DNA of 64,000 nt from Micropruina sp. (GCA_016716635.1 JADJVZ010000012.1:429169-493168), one strand, 5' to 3'; shown: positions 17,856 through 28,394, numbered from the stretch's first letter. The notes: a model not told the origin generated them from the letters alone. Made by a program: numbers and translations.

Positions 17856-18248
17856 TCAGCCCTGGTTGCCGTACATCTCGTCGGGGGTGCGGAGTCGCTC
17901 GGCGTCGACGGCGAGGCTGCCGTCGGCGGCCAGCGTGCGGTGGAAGCAGGAGCGGTAGCCCTCGTGGCACGCGGGCCCCTGCTGGTGCACCCGGACGACG
18001 ATCGCGTCCCCGTCGCAGTCGAAGCGCAGTTCGACGAGGGTCTGCTCATTGCCGGACGATTCGCCCTTGCGCCAGAGCTTGCCCCGGGAGCGCGACCAGT
18101 AGTGAACGATCCCGGTTTCAAGCGTGGCATCGTAGGCAGCCTCGTTCATGCCCGCGACCATCAGCACCTCGCCGTTGTCCGCGTCGACGGCGACGGCCGT
18201 GATCAGTCCGCCACCCTTGGCGAAGTCGGGCCGGACGGTGGCGTCCAT
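17856..18248 (-). CDS. hisI: Phosphoribosyl-AMP cyclohydrolase
   Basis: Opens the adenine ring of phosphoribosyl-AMP, the third step of histidine synthesis. The 130-residue product carries the family signature nearly intact: [27 protein letters not shown] with the Mg-binding Asp residues, and [11 protein letters not shown] with the Zn-binding Cys pair. No other his genes are in the window, so it stands apart from the rest of the pathway. A family A palindrome begins beyond its 3' end. There is no fusion to phosphoribosyl-ATP pyrophosphohydrolase. Confidence 0.96.
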   Translation of the reverse strand: MDATVRPDFAKGGGLITAVAVDADNGEVLMVAGMNEAAYDATLETGIVHYWSRSRGKLWRKGESSGNEQTLVELRFDCDGDAIVVRVHQQGPACHEGYRSCFHRTLAADGSLAVDAERLRTPDEMYGNQG

Positions 18249-18386
18249 CGCCTCATCCCCTTCGAACCAGACCCGGACAGGCGTGCGGGCCGCTCCGGCA
18301 TGCTATCCGACGTCGTCGAGCGCCCCCCGACCGTGGCACCCTGGCCTGCTAGCGTCGGCCCTATCGTCGCGAGGGGGGTGGACACG

Positions 18387-19415
18387 GTGTCTCCGCAGCA
18401 GGCCTGGGTCGTCCCCGGCTCGGAACCGCCCCCTGAGCAGCCCGCCTATCCACGTTTCCAAGGCGGCTTCCCCACGCTAGGGCCCGCGTCCGCGACCGAC
18501 ACCACGCGGGCCTCCTGGTTGTCGTTCACCCCGGGCATCGTCGGACTGAAGCCGCTGTCCGTCAGCGAGGTACTCGGCGGTGCTCTGAAGCTGCTGCGCT
18601 TCAATCCGCGGAGCACGATTGGGCTGAGCCTCATCGTGCAGATCGTGGTCTTGGTGTTTGCCTTGCCCTTCACGCTGATGCTTATTCCAGGCATGAGCAA
18701 CGGCTCGAGCACCATCATGGGGACGTTCGCACCGCTGATTCTCAGTGGAACTCCACGCGCCATCGGTGGGGTGATCCTCAGTGCCATGTTGGCCTACGTC
18801 ACGCTGCAAGCGGTGCTCGGACGAAAGCCGGGGGTCCCGCAGGTCTGGCAGGTGACTAAGTCTCGGATGCTGCCCTACCTCGGCACCACTTTGATGCTGG
18901 TGCTCGGGGTGGCGCTCCTCGTCACCGGGTGGGTGTGGCTCGCCATCTCACTCGAGTTTCCGTTCGCGTTCAGTGTTCTCTTGGGGTTGCCGGCGGTTGC
19001 GGTCAGCATCTGGCTGACGATCAAGCTGAGCTTCCTCGGACCAGCCATGGTGCTCGAGCGCCTCCCGGCAATCGCGGCCGTTCGGCGCAGTTGGAGCCTG
19101 ACCCGGGGCCGTGTGGGCCCGATTTTCGGAACTCAAATCCTGGCGAACTTCTCCGCGTCCATGGTGGCTTCCATGCTCGCCACCCCCGTGCAGCTCGCGG
19201 TACTCCTGATCGCCACCATGTCGCTGCAGGATCGGCCGGGGCTCCAGCTCACCGTCACCATGCTCGCCAGCGTGTTGACGTCCGCGATCTCAAACTCCTT
19301 TCTGGCGCCCTACCTCGCCGGCGTGAACTGCTTGCTCTATGTGGACGCCCGCATGCGCGCCGAGGGGCTCGATCTGGTCTTGATGAACGAGGCCGCCCGA
19401 GGGGTCGAACGCTGA
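18387..19415 (+). CDS. Multi-pass membrane protein heading the DUF4129-MoxR-DUF58 cluster
   Basis: A 342-residue protein with a Pro-rich cytoplasmic N-terminus (about 50 residues) and six or so membrane segments in the style of the glycerophosphodiesterase-associated membrane domain. FLGPAMVLERLPAIAAVRRSW and TRGRVGPIFG form the conserved loop typical of these proteins. Function is not established. GTG 18387 is preferred because GAGGGGG precedes it by nine bases; GTG 18378 is an alternative. It starts a five-gene block (to 23678) with overlaps or one-base gaps, the standard actinobacterial arrangement next to MoxR and DUF58. Confidence 0.8.
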   Translation: MSPQQAWVVPGSEPPPEQPAYPRFQGGFPTLGPASATDTTRASWLSFTPGIVGLKPLSVSEVLGGALKLLRFNPRSTIGLSLIVQIVVLVFALPFTLMLIPGMSNGSSTIMGTFAPLILSGTPRAIGGVILSAMLAYVTLQAVLGRKPGVPQVWQVTKSRMLPYLGTTLMLVLGVALLVTGWVWLAISLEFPFAFSVLLGLPAVAVSIWLTIKLSFLGPAMVLERLPAIAAVRRSWSLTRGRVGPIFGTQILANFSASMVASMLATPVQLAVLLIATMSLQDRPGLQLTVTMLASVLTSAISNSFLAPYLAGVNCLLYVDARMRAEGLDLVLMNEAARGVER

Positions 19416-19416
19416 C

Positions 19417-20052
19417 ATGTTTCCAGCCGACGTCCCCCTCGATCCCACACCCGACCAAGCACGGGAGTGGCTCACCGAGGAACTCCGAAAACCTGAGTAT
19501 GCCCAGCAGCACTGGCTCCAGGATTTCTTCACCTGGCTACGCCATTTGGGCGAGGATGTGCCCAGCGACACCAGAAGCATGGCCGGCTGGACGTTCGTGA
19601 CCCTGGCGCTCGTCGCTGCCTTGGCGATTCTCTGCTGGTTCATCATCAGAGCCCGGACGACGGCCACCCAAGAGGCGCGCCAGACCAGTGCCTTGGTGGA
19701 CCCCACCATCTCTGCGGAGCAGTATCTGGCGGCCGCCCGGCAGGCCTTCGACGCCGAAGATTGGGACGGCGCGGTCATGAACGGGTTCCGCGCCACCGTG
19801 GCCAATCTTGACCGGCGCGGCATCCTGGGCGATCGTCCCGGACGCACAGCCCAGGAGGCCGGTGCGGTGGTGGCAGCAGCCTTTCCCCTGGCTGGGGCGG
19901 CCGTCGTGGCCGCCGCCGGTTGGTTCGACCAGGCCGCGTACGGCATGCGTCCGGCCCCCCGGACCACCAAAGTGCAGGCTGTCGCCGTGTTGGCGATCGC
20001 CGACACACTGAGCGCCGCTAAACCGTCGCCCACGCAAGGGGCGACGGTATGA
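19417..20052 (+). CDS. DUF4129 domain protein
   Basis: A 211-residue protein with a soluble N-terminus (1-56), one membrane segment (about 57-77) and a helical C-terminal DUF4129 domain (SAEQYLAAARQAFDAEDWDGAVMNGFRATVANLDRRG). DUF4129 domains are found with MoxR and transglutaminase-like proteins; the role is thought to be envelope-related but is undefined. The ATG comes one base after the previous stop. Its own stop overlaps the next start, so expression is coupled. Confidence 0.82.
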   Translation: MFPADVPLDPTPDQAREWLTEELRKPEYAQQHWLQDFFTWLRHLGEDVPSDTRSMAGWTFVTLALVAALAILCWFIIRARTTATQEARQTSALVDPTISAEQYLAAARQAFDAEDWDGAVMNGFRATVANLDRRGILGDRPGRTAQEAGAVVAAAFPLAGAAVVAAAGWFDQAAYGMRPAPRTTKVQAVAVLAIADTLSAAKPSPTQGATV

Positions 20053-21223
20053 GTGTGACCACCGCCACGGCGACGCCAGGGGTGGCCCGTTCCTTACGTG
20101 GCCTTGTCGTGTGGTTGGGGCTCGCTGCGGTGCTGGTGGGGCTGTCCATTGCTGTCTTGTGGCCGAATGAGGCCGACATCACCTCCGACCCTCAGAACGG
20201 GGGAGCCACGGGAGCCCGCGCGGTGGCGCAGGTGCTCCGCCAACAGGGTGTCACCGTGACGGTGGTCCACACTCGCGCGGGGCTGGCGGCCGCCACCGCC
20301 AAGGTGGTGGGCGACGCCACCGTGGTGATGACCGGATCAGAGTTCGCCGACTACGAGGCGGGTCAGGCACTCCACGACGTACACCAGCGGTACCGCCACG
20401 TCGTGCTGATCGGATTGTCTGCCGATGCCCTCGAGGGGACGCGCTTCGGCGTCTACCCCAGTTCACCTGTCACGCAGAAGCAGGCTTTGGTCGCCGCCTG
20501 CCAGACAAAGCTCATCGGACAAACCTTGAGGATCTCCAACGTCTCCCGATTCCTCGTCCCTGGCATCAACGGGAACGCGCAGGGCTGCTTCCCAGGGAAC
20601 CAGGGATACGGCCTGATCGTGTTGCCGCGCGCCGAGAGCCCCGAAGAGATCGCCCTCCTGGCAGGCGGCGGGATCATCCAAAACGGCTCAATCACCGAGA
20701 ACGACAACGCCACGCTGGCCTTGCGGCTCCTCGGACGCGACCCGAGCCTGGTCTGGTACAGCCCCGGCGGGTCAGAAGCCGACCCTTCATCCCCGACCCC
20801 CTCGGAAGGCCCTGGTTTGGTCCCGGGCTGGGTCTCGCAGGTAGCTCTGATGCTCGGAGTGGTGGTCGTGGGCGCGATGCTCTGGCGCGGACGCCGCCTG
20901 GGACGGTTAGTGATCGAGCCGCTGCCCGTGGTCATCAAGGCCATCGAGACCACACAGAGTCGCGCCCGGATGTACCACCGGACGGCCGACCGCGCCCGCA
21001 CCCTCGCGATCTTGCGGATGGCGACCAGGCGCCGTGTGCTGGATCGCCTGGCGCTTCCGAGCGGTACCGATCAGTTCGAGCTGACCGCCGCCCTCGTGCG
21101 CGCCACCGGCCGTCCGCCAGCCCAGATCGACTGGCTGTTGTTCGCCGCCCTCACCCCCGATGATCCGACGCTCGTCACGCTCGCCAACGAGCTTGTCGCC
21201 CTTGAACAGGAGGTCCGCCGACC

Positions 21224-21227
<4 letters not shown>
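20049..21227 (+). CDS. DUF4350 domain membrane protein
   Basis: A 392-residue protein. One membrane segment (about 18-40) is followed by an extracytoplasmic DUF4350 domain related to the class I glutamine amidotransferase-like fold (GATGARAVAQVLRQQGVTV, then later strands). A second membrane segment (about 258-276) and a cytoplasmic helical tail come after. DUF4350 proteins occur almost always beside MoxR and DUF58 genes. The ATG overlaps the DUF4129 stop by four bases, and the stop overlaps the MoxR start by four bases. Confidence 0.82.
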
Positions 21228-22384
<1,157 letters not shown>

Positions 22385-22385
22385 C

Positions 22386-23678
22386 ATGAGCATCACGGGC
22401 CACACCGTCCTGCTCCTCGCCTTGGGCGTGGGAGCGGTGCTGTGGCGCCCGGACGGCACCACCGTCGGGGCTTGGACGCTCGGCGTCGTCCTGGCGGTCA
22501 TCCTCGACGCCGTCTTGGCCCCCAGCCCACGGCAGCTGAGCATTCTGCGCAAACCCACGGACCCCGTCCGGATCGACCAGGACACCACCACCGTCCTGCA
22601 GGTCACCAACAACGGACGCCGGCGGCTGCGAGGGGTTCTGCGGGACGCCTGGTTGCCCTCGGCCGGGGCCACCCGCAACCGCCACCGCCTGGCGCTTGCC
22701 GGCGGGGATTCGGTCAGCCTGGTAACGCCCCTGCGCCCAACTCGTCGCGGTGATCGGACGGCTGATCGGATCACCGTCCGATCGCTTGGTCCGCTGGGTT
22801 TGGCCGCGCGCCAGAAGGGCTTCGACTGCCCTGGGACGGTCCGCGCCCTGCCGGCGTTCCCCAGCCGCAAACACCTCCCCGGCATGCTCGCCAAGCTGCA
22901 GCAGATCGAGGGGCGGGCGGCGGTGCGCACCCGCGGCCAAGGCACCGAGTTCGATTCGCTGCGCGACTACGTCGAGGGCGACGACGTCCGCTCCATCGAC
23001 TGGCGGGCCACAGCCCGTCGCCGCACTGTCGTGGTCCGCACCTGGCGCCCCGAGCGGGACCGTCGCATCCTTCTCGTACTCGACACGTCCCGACTGTCGG
23101 CGGGCCGGGTCGGTGACGTCCCCCGGTTGGATTCGGCCATGGACGCAGCCCTGCTGCTGACCGCCATCGCCGCCAAGGCCGGGGACCATATCGGGTTCGT
23201 GGCGGGTGATCGGACGGTGCGCGCCACCGTCGCCAAGGCGAGTCGGACCGACGTCTTGGCTCGGGTCTCCGCCGCGATGAGCCAGCTGGATCCGACGCTG
23301 GTGGAGGCGAACTGGCGGGAGCTCGCCGCGGCGATCACCGCCCAAGGTCGCAAGCAGTCGCTGCTGGTGCTGCTCACGCCGCTTGAGCCGGCCGCCGTGT
23401 CGGAGACGCTGCTGCCCGTGTTGGCCAACCTGGCCGCCCGCCATCGGATCGTGATCGCCTCGGTCGCCGACCCCGAGCTCAGCGCCATGGCCGACGCCCG
23501 CGACGACATCGTCGCGGTCTACTCGGCGGCGGCCGCCGAAGTGGCCTTGGATGCTCGCCGGCGCACCGCGAATGCCCTGCGGCAGTTGGGGGTGGCGGTG
23601 TTGGACGAGCCTGCTGACGCGCTGCCGGTAGCCCTCGCTGACTACTACCTGGCGTTGAAGTCCCGGGGACAGTTGTAA
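22386..23678 (+). CDS. DUF58 domain protein (MoxR partner)
   Basis: A 430-residue protein with two N-terminal membrane segments (about 5-45), then a beta-rich region and the DUF58 signature (GTEFDSLRDYVEGDD, then VRSIDWRATAR). A von Willebrand A-like fold starts at ILLVLDTSRLS, where a complete MIDAS would be D-x-S-x-S; here it is DTSRLS. Such proteins pair with MoxR ATPases. The ATG at 22386 follows the MoxR stop by one base, with no separate promoter space. Confidence 0.88.
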   Translation: MSITGHTVLLLALGVGAVLWRPDGTTVGAWTLGVVLAVILDAVLAPSPRQLSILRKPTDPVRIDQDTTTVLQVTNNGRRRLRGVLRDAWLPSAGATRNRHRLALAGGDSVSLVTPLRPTRRGDRTADRITVRSLGPLGLAARQKGFDCPGTVRALPAFPSRKHLPGMLAKLQQIEGRAAVRTRGQGTEFDSLRDYVEGDDVRSIDWRATARRRTVVVRTWRPERDRRILLVLDTSRLSAGRVGDVPRLDSAMDAALLLTAIAAKAGDHIGFVAGDRTVRATVAKASRTDVLARVSAAMSQLDPTLVEANWRELAAAITAQGRKQSLLVLLTPLEPAAVSETLLPVLANLAARHRIVIASVADPELSAMADARDDIVAVYSAAAAEVALDARRRTANALRQLGVAVLDEPADALPVALADYYLALKSRGQL

Positions 23679-23761
23679 CCCGGCTGCCGGGGGTGACGCG
23701 AGGGACGCATCAACGTCCAACGCCTCGACCCCGAGAACGCGTCAGCGTCGCATGCGGACGT

Positions 23762-24757
23762 TCAGTCCACCGCGAGGACGTCCTCTTCGCGCTCGGCGGC
23801 AGCGACGTCGCCGTCCTGCCCGCGGGAAGCCGCCGCGCGTCCCATGACGAGGGCGTAACCCAAGAAGGTGAGCCAGGCGAGGACGCCGATGGCGATGCGC
23901 GCCCACGTGGGCAGGCCCGACGGGGTCACGAAGGCTTCAATCACACCAGACACCAAGAGGACGACGATCAACCCGAGCGCGATTCCGACCGTGGTGCGCC
24001 CCTCGCGGGCCATGGAGGCAGTGCGCGTCCGAGGACCGGGGACGACCCACGACCAGAACAGCCGCAGCCCGGCCCCACCGGCCACGAAGACGGCCGTGAG
24101 CTCGAGGAGGCCGTGGGGCAGGATCAGCCCAAAGAAGAGGTCCGCCCGGCCATGGTTGGTCATGAGCCCGCCCAGCAGCCCCAGATTCACCATGTTGGCC
24201 CACAGGACCTGGATCACCGGGAAGCCCAGGATCCCGAACGCGATGCATTGAGCGGACACCCAGGCGTTGTTCGTCCAGACGCGGAGGGCGAAGGAGGTGG
24301 CCGGGGAAGAGGAGTAGTAGTGCTCGAAGTCGACGTTGACCAGCTCAGCGACCTCGTCGGGGGTGCCGATCTGCGCCTCCAGCCCGGGATTCGCCACGAG
24401 GTACCAGCCCAGGCCCAAGGCGGTCAGGAGACAGACGACCCCGGTGATGATCCACCACCAGCGCAGCCGGTAGAGCGCCGCCGGGAACGAGTCGGTGAAG
24501 AAGTGGGTGAAGTGGCGAAAGGTGGGCGTCCGGGTACCAGCCATCCGGCGGCGGGCGCGTCCCAGCAGGACGGACAACCCCTCCACCAGCATGGGATCCG
24601 GGGCGGACGAACGAAGCACCGACAGGTGCGTGCCGACGCGCTGGTAGAGATCGATCATGCGATCGGCTTGACCTGCGGTGAGCTCCCGCGATGCCACGAG
24701 CCACTCCAACTCGCGCCATTCCGCCTGGTGCGCAGCCACGTAGGCGTCTAGGTCCAC
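23762..24757 (-). CDS. SpoIIM-like membrane protein
   Basis: A 331-residue stage II sporulation protein M-type membrane protein with about five membrane segments. In sporulating firmicutes SpoIIM helps peptidoglycan hydrolysis at the septum; in non-sporulating actinobacteria the job is unknown. VDLDAYVAAHQAEWRELEWLV at the N-terminus is typical of actinobacterial members. GTG 24757 begins this block and lies six bases after TACTCT, so I take it as a leaderless start. It is divergent from the RDD gene, its usual partner in this cluster. Confidence 0.85.
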   Translation of the reverse strand: MDLDAYVAAHQAEWRELEWLVASRELTAGQADRMIDLYQRVGTHLSVLRSSAPDPMLVEGLSVLLGRARRRMAGTRTPTFRHFTHFFTDSFPAALYRLRWWWIITGVVCLLTALGLGWYLVANPGLEAQIGTPDEVAELVNVDFEHYYSSSPATSFALRVWTNNAWVSAQCIAFGILGFPVIQVLWANMVNLGLLGGLMTNHGRADLFFGLILPHGLLELTAVFVAGGAGLRLFWSWVVPGPRTRTASMAREGRTTVGIALGLIVVLLVSGVIEAFVTPSGLPTWARIAIGVLAWLTFLGYALVMGRAAASRGQDGDVAAAEREEDVLAVD

Positions 24758-24763
24758 GCGGTC

Positions 24764-24792
24764 AGAGTAGCGACCCAGGGGGGCGGTATCGT
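24764..24792. promoter_or_regulatory. Face-to-face overlapping promoters of the SpoIIM-like and RDD genes
   Basis: On the plus strand TATCGT (24787-24792) ends six bases before the RDD GTG; on the minus strand TACTCT (24764-24769) ends six bases before the SpoIIM-like GTG. The two hexamers are exactly 17 bp apart, so each occupies the -35 position of the other promoter. Confidence 0.5.
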
Positions 24793-24798
24793 CGGCCT

Positions 24799-25608
24799 GT
24801 GGCATCCGCAACACCCCCCGGCGTCGGGACCGATGGCGTGGTCATCGGCGAGGCCGTCGCGTTGGACGTCCCCCTGGCTGGCTTCGGAGTTCGGCTGGCC
24901 GGAGCGCTCCTCGACGCGGTGGCCCAACTGGTCCTGCTCTTCGTGGGGGTCCTGCTCCTCGTGGCCTCGGTGGGGAGCTTTGACCGCGCCTTGACGCAGG
25001 CCGGTGTCGTGGTCTTGATGGCCATGGTGTTCGTGGGGCTCCCGACCATCGTCGAGACCATGAGCGGCGGCCGATCGCTGGGCAAGCTTGCCTGCGGAAC
25101 GCGGGTGGTTCGGGCCGACAACGGCCCGATCGGTTCCCGCCAGGCGCTCGTCCGTTCGCTGATCGGCTTCGTCGAGATCTGGGGCACGGGCGGAGTGGCG
25201 GCCATCTTGAGCATGATCCTGACGGCGCGCGGTCAACGGCTGGGCGACCTCGCGGCGTCCACCGTGGTGGTCCGCGATCGGATCCGCTTGGTGACCCCTC
25301 TTCCCGCGCCGATGCCGCCCCACCTGACGCGTTGGGCGGCGAGCGCCGATATCTCGGCGCTGCCCTCCGGGTTGGCGATGACGATACGCCAGTTCCTGTT
25401 GCGGCGTATGACCCTCAGCCCCATCGCCCGTGGACAGCTGGGCGCCCAACTGCTCGCCGAGGTGCGTCCGCACGTGAACCCGCAACCGCCCGACTGGGTC
25501 AGCCAGGAAGACATCCTGATGGCCGTGGTGGCCGAGCGCGGCCGTCGAGACTTCCTGCGCCTCACCGCAGAAAGCGACCTGCGACAGCGCCTCCTCGGCA
25601 TCCAGTAA
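24799..25608 (+). CDS. RDD-family membrane protein
   Basis: A 269-residue protein. The RDD domain occupies about residues 23-150: GFGVRLAGALLDAVAQLVLL with the Arg and Asp of the motif, a second membrane segment, then GGRSLGKLACGTRVVRADNG and RLGDLAASTVVV. The 110-residue C-terminus is soluble. RDD proteins are proposed small-molecule or ion transporters and are frequent in this cluster. GTG 24799 follows TATCGT by six bases, pointing to leaderless translation. Confidence 0.85.
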   Translation: MASATPPGVGTDGVVIGEAVALDVPLAGFGVRLAGALLDAVAQLVLLFVGVLLLVASVGSFDRALTQAGVVVLMAMVFVGLPTIVETMSGGRSLGKLACGTRVVRADNGPIGSRQALVRSLIGFVEIWGTGGVAAILSMILTARGQRLGDLAASTVVVRDRIRLVTPLPAPMPPHLTRWAASADISALPSGLAMTIRQFLLRRMTLSPIARGQLGAQLLAEVRPHVNPQPPDWVSQEDILMAVVAERGRRDFLRLTAESDLRQRLLGIQ

Positions 25609-25680
25609 CCCGAGAGGGCTCGCGGGACATCGAGCAGCAACCGCCCTGTACGTCGAGCGGACCCGCCCCCCTTACCCCCG

Positions 25681-25768
25681 CTTCCCTGCCGCAAACACGC
25701 CTACCCTGCCGTCCCAACGGTAGGGAAGAGGCACTACCGGTAGGGAAGCGACGAGAACGGCAGGGTAG
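25681..25768. repeat. Family C palindromic word cluster
   Basis: The word CT(A/T)CCCTGCCG occurs forward at 25681 and 25701 and inverted at 25717, 25738 and 25757, spaced about 20 bp apart. CTACCCTGCCGT (25701-25712) and ACGGCAGGGTAG (25757-25768) are exact complements. It lies between the convergent RDD and glycosylase genes. Confidence 0.75.
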
Positions 25769-25787
25769 TAAGACAGCTGGGAGGGGC

Positions 25788-26645
25788 CTACTTGAGCAAG
25801 CGGCTCAGGCGCCGATCGGCGAGCAGCTTGCCGCCGGTCTGGCAGGTGGGGCAGTACTGCAGGGACGAATCGGCGAACGACACCTCGGCGACGGTGGTGC
25901 CGCACACCGGGCAGGGCAGGCCGGTGCGGCCATGGACGCGCATGGCCGACCGCTTGGTGTCTTTCAGCTCGGACGCTTGCAGCCCAGTCGCCCGCTCGAC
26001 AGCCGCCGCCAGTTCGCCCTTGACGGCGGCGTAGAGGGCCGCGCGTTCGTCGGGGGTCAGGCGTCCGGCGGCCTTGAACGGCGACAGCTTCGCCGCGTGC
26101 AGGATCTCGTCGGAGTAGGCGTTGCCGATGCCGGCGATGATCCGCTGGTCGCGGAGCACGCCCTTGAGCTGGGCCCCGCCGGCGGCGTCCAGGATCGTGT
26201 CCAAGGCGGCGGGGTCAAAACCGTCGGCCAGGGGGTCGGGTCCGAGGGTGGCGATCATCGCGACGTCGTCCAGATTGTTGACGAGGTGGACGGCCAGCCG
26301 CCGCTGCGTGCCGTACTCGGTGAGGTCGAAACTCGGACCCTCGGCGAACGCCACCCGCAGCGCCAGCGGACCCTTGCGCGGGACGGTCTTCGGGGTGGTT
26401 TCGCGCCAGGTCAGCCAGCCGCCGCGCGAGAGGTGCCACGCCAGCCACATCCCGCCAGCACTCAAGGCCAGGTACTTCCCGCGGCGGGCGACCGCGTCGA
26501 CCTCGCACCCCGACAGGGCCGAGAGCGGCAGTTCAAACGTCTTGAGGGCATGGAAGGCGGCCAACTGAACGTCGGCGATGGTGAGCCCGACTGCGCGGTC
26601 AGCGAGGAACACGCGCAGCGCCTCAACCTCGGGTAACTCCGGCAT
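25788..26645 (-). CDS. Fpg/Nei-family DNA glycosylase
   Basis: A 285-residue base-excision repair glycosylase/AP lyase. MPELPEVEALR supplies the catalytic Pro2 and Glu3, and RRGKYLAL carries the beta-hairpin Lys. IIAGIGNAYSDEILHAAKLSP is the helix-two-turn-helix. The C-terminal zinc finger is CPVCG, then CPTCQTGG, an actinobacterial variant of the usual C-x2-C-x16-C-x2-C. It removes oxidised purines or pyrimidines; Fpg versus Nei activity cannot be settled by eye. GGGGGTGG precedes the ATG. The gene is convergent with the RDD gene. Confidence 0.93.
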   Translation of the reverse strand: MPELPEVEALRVFLADRAVGLTIADVQLAAFHALKTFELPLSALSGCEVDAVARRGKYLALSAGGMWLAWHLSRGGWLTWRETTPKTVPRKGPLALRVAFAEGPSFDLTEYGTQRRLAVHLVNNLDDVAMIATLGPDPLADGFDPAALDTILDAAGGAQLKGVLRDQRIIAGIGNAYSDEILHAAKLSPFKAAGRLTPDERAALYAAVKGELAAAVERATGLQASELKDTKRSAMRVHGRTGLPCPVCGTTVAEVSFADSSLQYCPTCQTGGKLLADRRLSRLLK

Positions 26646-26678
26646 GCGCCACCCCCTGTGAGTTTGGTGGGCGCCACG

Positions 26679-27404
26679 CTACCCGAGGCCGGGGCTGGCG
26701 TCGCGGAGTGGCGGTGGCGGTTTGCGGGCGGCGGACGTCCAATCGGGGGGCGGCAGGGTCACGAGTTCGTCCACCAGGTCGAGGTAGTCGCGGCGGTCGA
26801 TGTCGAGCGCGCCCAGCGTGGCCAGGTGGGGGGTCAGCCATTGGGTGTCGATGATCCGCTCGACCCCGTCGGCGCTGAGCAGGTCGACCAGGCGAACGAG
26901 GGCGACCTTCGAGGCATCGCGTCCGATGACGGGATCGTGGAACATCGACTCCCCCGCGAACAACCCGCCGAGGCTGATGCCGTAGAGGCCGCCGGCGAGG
27001 CGTCCGTCCCGCGTCCAGACCTCGACCGAGTGGGCGAAGCCCCGGCGATGCAGGTCGACGTAGACCGCGGCGATCTCGGGTTCGATCCACCCGTGGGGCC
27101 GCGTCGGATCGGCGCACCGGGCGATCACGGCGGCGAAGTCGGCATCGACCGTGGTCACGAAGTGCTTGGTGGCCTGGCGCAGCGACTTGGTGACGCGGAG
27201 GGCGTCCAACGGGAGGACGCCCCGCTGCATCGGCGACCACCACCCCATGCGGACGTTGAACTGGGTGTAGGGCAGCGGCATCGGGAACACCCCGCAGGCG
27301 TACCCGGCGAGCACCGTGTCGGGATCGAGGTCTTCGGAGAGCGCGATGAGGTCTTGGGCAGGCCAGTCTTCCTCGGGTCCGAAAATGCCTGCCATAGGAC
27401 GCAT
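26679..27404 (-). CDS. aat: Leucyl/phenylalanyl-tRNA--protein transferase
   Basis: Adds Leu or Phe from tRNA to N-terminal Lys or Arg of proteins, marking them for ClpAP/ClpS degradation. The 241-residue product matches the family: YACGVFPM near the start, GWWSPMQRGVLPL, GWIEPEIAAVYVDLHRRGFAHSVEVW (split here only for reading), GGLYGISLGGLFAGESMF and DTQWLTPHL. ATG 27404 and ATG 27395 are both possible and no ribosome-binding site decides. It is divergent from the EcsC gene across a short region containing an inverted repeat. Confidence 0.93.
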   Translation of the reverse strand: MRPMAGIFGPEEDWPAQDLIALSEDLDPDTVLAGYACGVFPMPLPYTQFNVRMGWWSPMQRGVLPLDALRVTKSLRQATKHFVTTVDADFAAVIARCADPTRPHGWIEPEIAAVYVDLHRRGFAHSVEVWTRDGRLAGGLYGISLGGLFAGESMFHDPVIGRDASKVALVRLVDLLSADGVERIIDTQWLTPHLATLGALDIDRRDYLDLVDELVTLPPPDWTSAARKPPPPLRDASPGLG

Positions 27405-27426
27405 TCTGGCACTGGGGTCCGCCAAT

Positions 27427-27468
27427 CCCCGGACGTTGCGGGGGTTCGGCGTCCGGGAACGTCCGGGG
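27427..27468. promoter_or_regulatory. 11-bp inverted repeat in the aat/EcsC divergent promoter region
   Basis: CCCCGGACGTT (27427-27437) and AACGTCCGGGG (27458-27468) are exact complements 20 bp apart in a 126-bp divergent intergenic region, suitable for a shared operator. Each arm contains CGGACG/CGTCCG, a word common throughout the window, so chance contributes. Confidence 0.4.
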
Positions 27469-27530
27469 TCGCACCTGATCCGAAGTTGGGGCGCGCGTCG
27501 TACCCTTAAGACGAACCCGCAAGGAGTCCC

Positions 27531-28205
27531 ATGCAAGTCAGTGACGTCGGTAAGACCATCGCCACCCGCGCCCCCGAAATGGGCGGTGGCGTGATGCGGC
27601 AAATCGTGGAGCTCGCCATCTACGGCTGGGGTGCGATCCCCAGCGCGAAGGTGGCCGCGGCCGCCGCGCTGCAGAAGCGTGGCGACGCCGAAGAGGCCAT
27701 CGATTCCCTCATCACCGCGCACGTGTCGATGGCCGGCGCCCAGGGGCTGGTGACGAACCTCGGCGGCATTTTGACCCTGCCCGTGGCCCTCCCGGTCAAC
27801 ATGGCCGCGGCGGCGACCGTCCAAGTGCGGCTCGTGGCGACCATCGCGCACCTGCGTGGCTACAACATCGAAGACTCACGCGTCCGCTCGGCGCTCACCA
27901 TGTGCCTTCTCGGCGCGGACGAGGTCGACAAGCGCGTGGCATCAGGGATCCTGCCCGGACGTCCGTTCTTGATCGCCACCGCCCCCGTCTGGGATCCAGG
28001 ACTCGATCGCGTCATCAGCGAGCACACGTTCGGCGACGTGGCCGGCAAGGTCGGCTCCAAGCACCTGGCCGTGCTCTTCGCCAAGCGCGTGCCCCTTCTC
28101 GGCGGCGGCGTCGGGGCGGCCGTTGATGCCTGGAACACCTGGGTCATCGGCGCGTACGCCAGGGAAGAATTCCTGAGCCGCCGACCCGGTTTGATCCAAC
28201 CTTGA
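27531..28205 (+). CDS. EcsC-family protein
   Basis: A 224-residue protein with the EcsC-type helical core: EEAIDSLITAHVSMAGAQG, a hydrophobic stretch (about 80-105) and a second at GGGVGAAVDAWNTWVIG near the C-terminus. EcsC is named from the Bacillus ecs operon; its molecular function is not established. AAGGAG lies seven bases before the ATG. The gene is monocistronic and divergent from aat. Confidence 0.8.
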   Translation: MQVSDVGKTIATRAPEMGGGVMRQIVELAIYGWGAIPSAKVAAAAALQKRGDAEEAIDSLITAHVSMAGAQGLVTNLGGILTLPVALPVNMAAAATVQVRLVATIAHLRGYNIEDSRVRSALTMCLLGADEVDKRVASGILPGRPFLIATAPVWDPGLDRVISEHTFGDVAGKVGSKHLAVLFAKRVPLLGGGVGAAVDAWNTWVIGAYAREEFLSRRPGLIQP

Positions 28206-28394
28206 CTCAAAGGTCGTAGCGCCGTCCTGAGTCGTTGACTGGTGTCACCGCCGCAACGTAGAGGCGCGTCTACACCTGCCGGTGACCAGCGGTGCGTCGG
28301 CGCCCGGAGGGTCCCGTACTGTTGTGGGCGTCAAAGGGGGGCGCACCGACAGGCTTGGGTTCCCCACCGTGGGAAACGTGAAGGGCCTCTCTGT

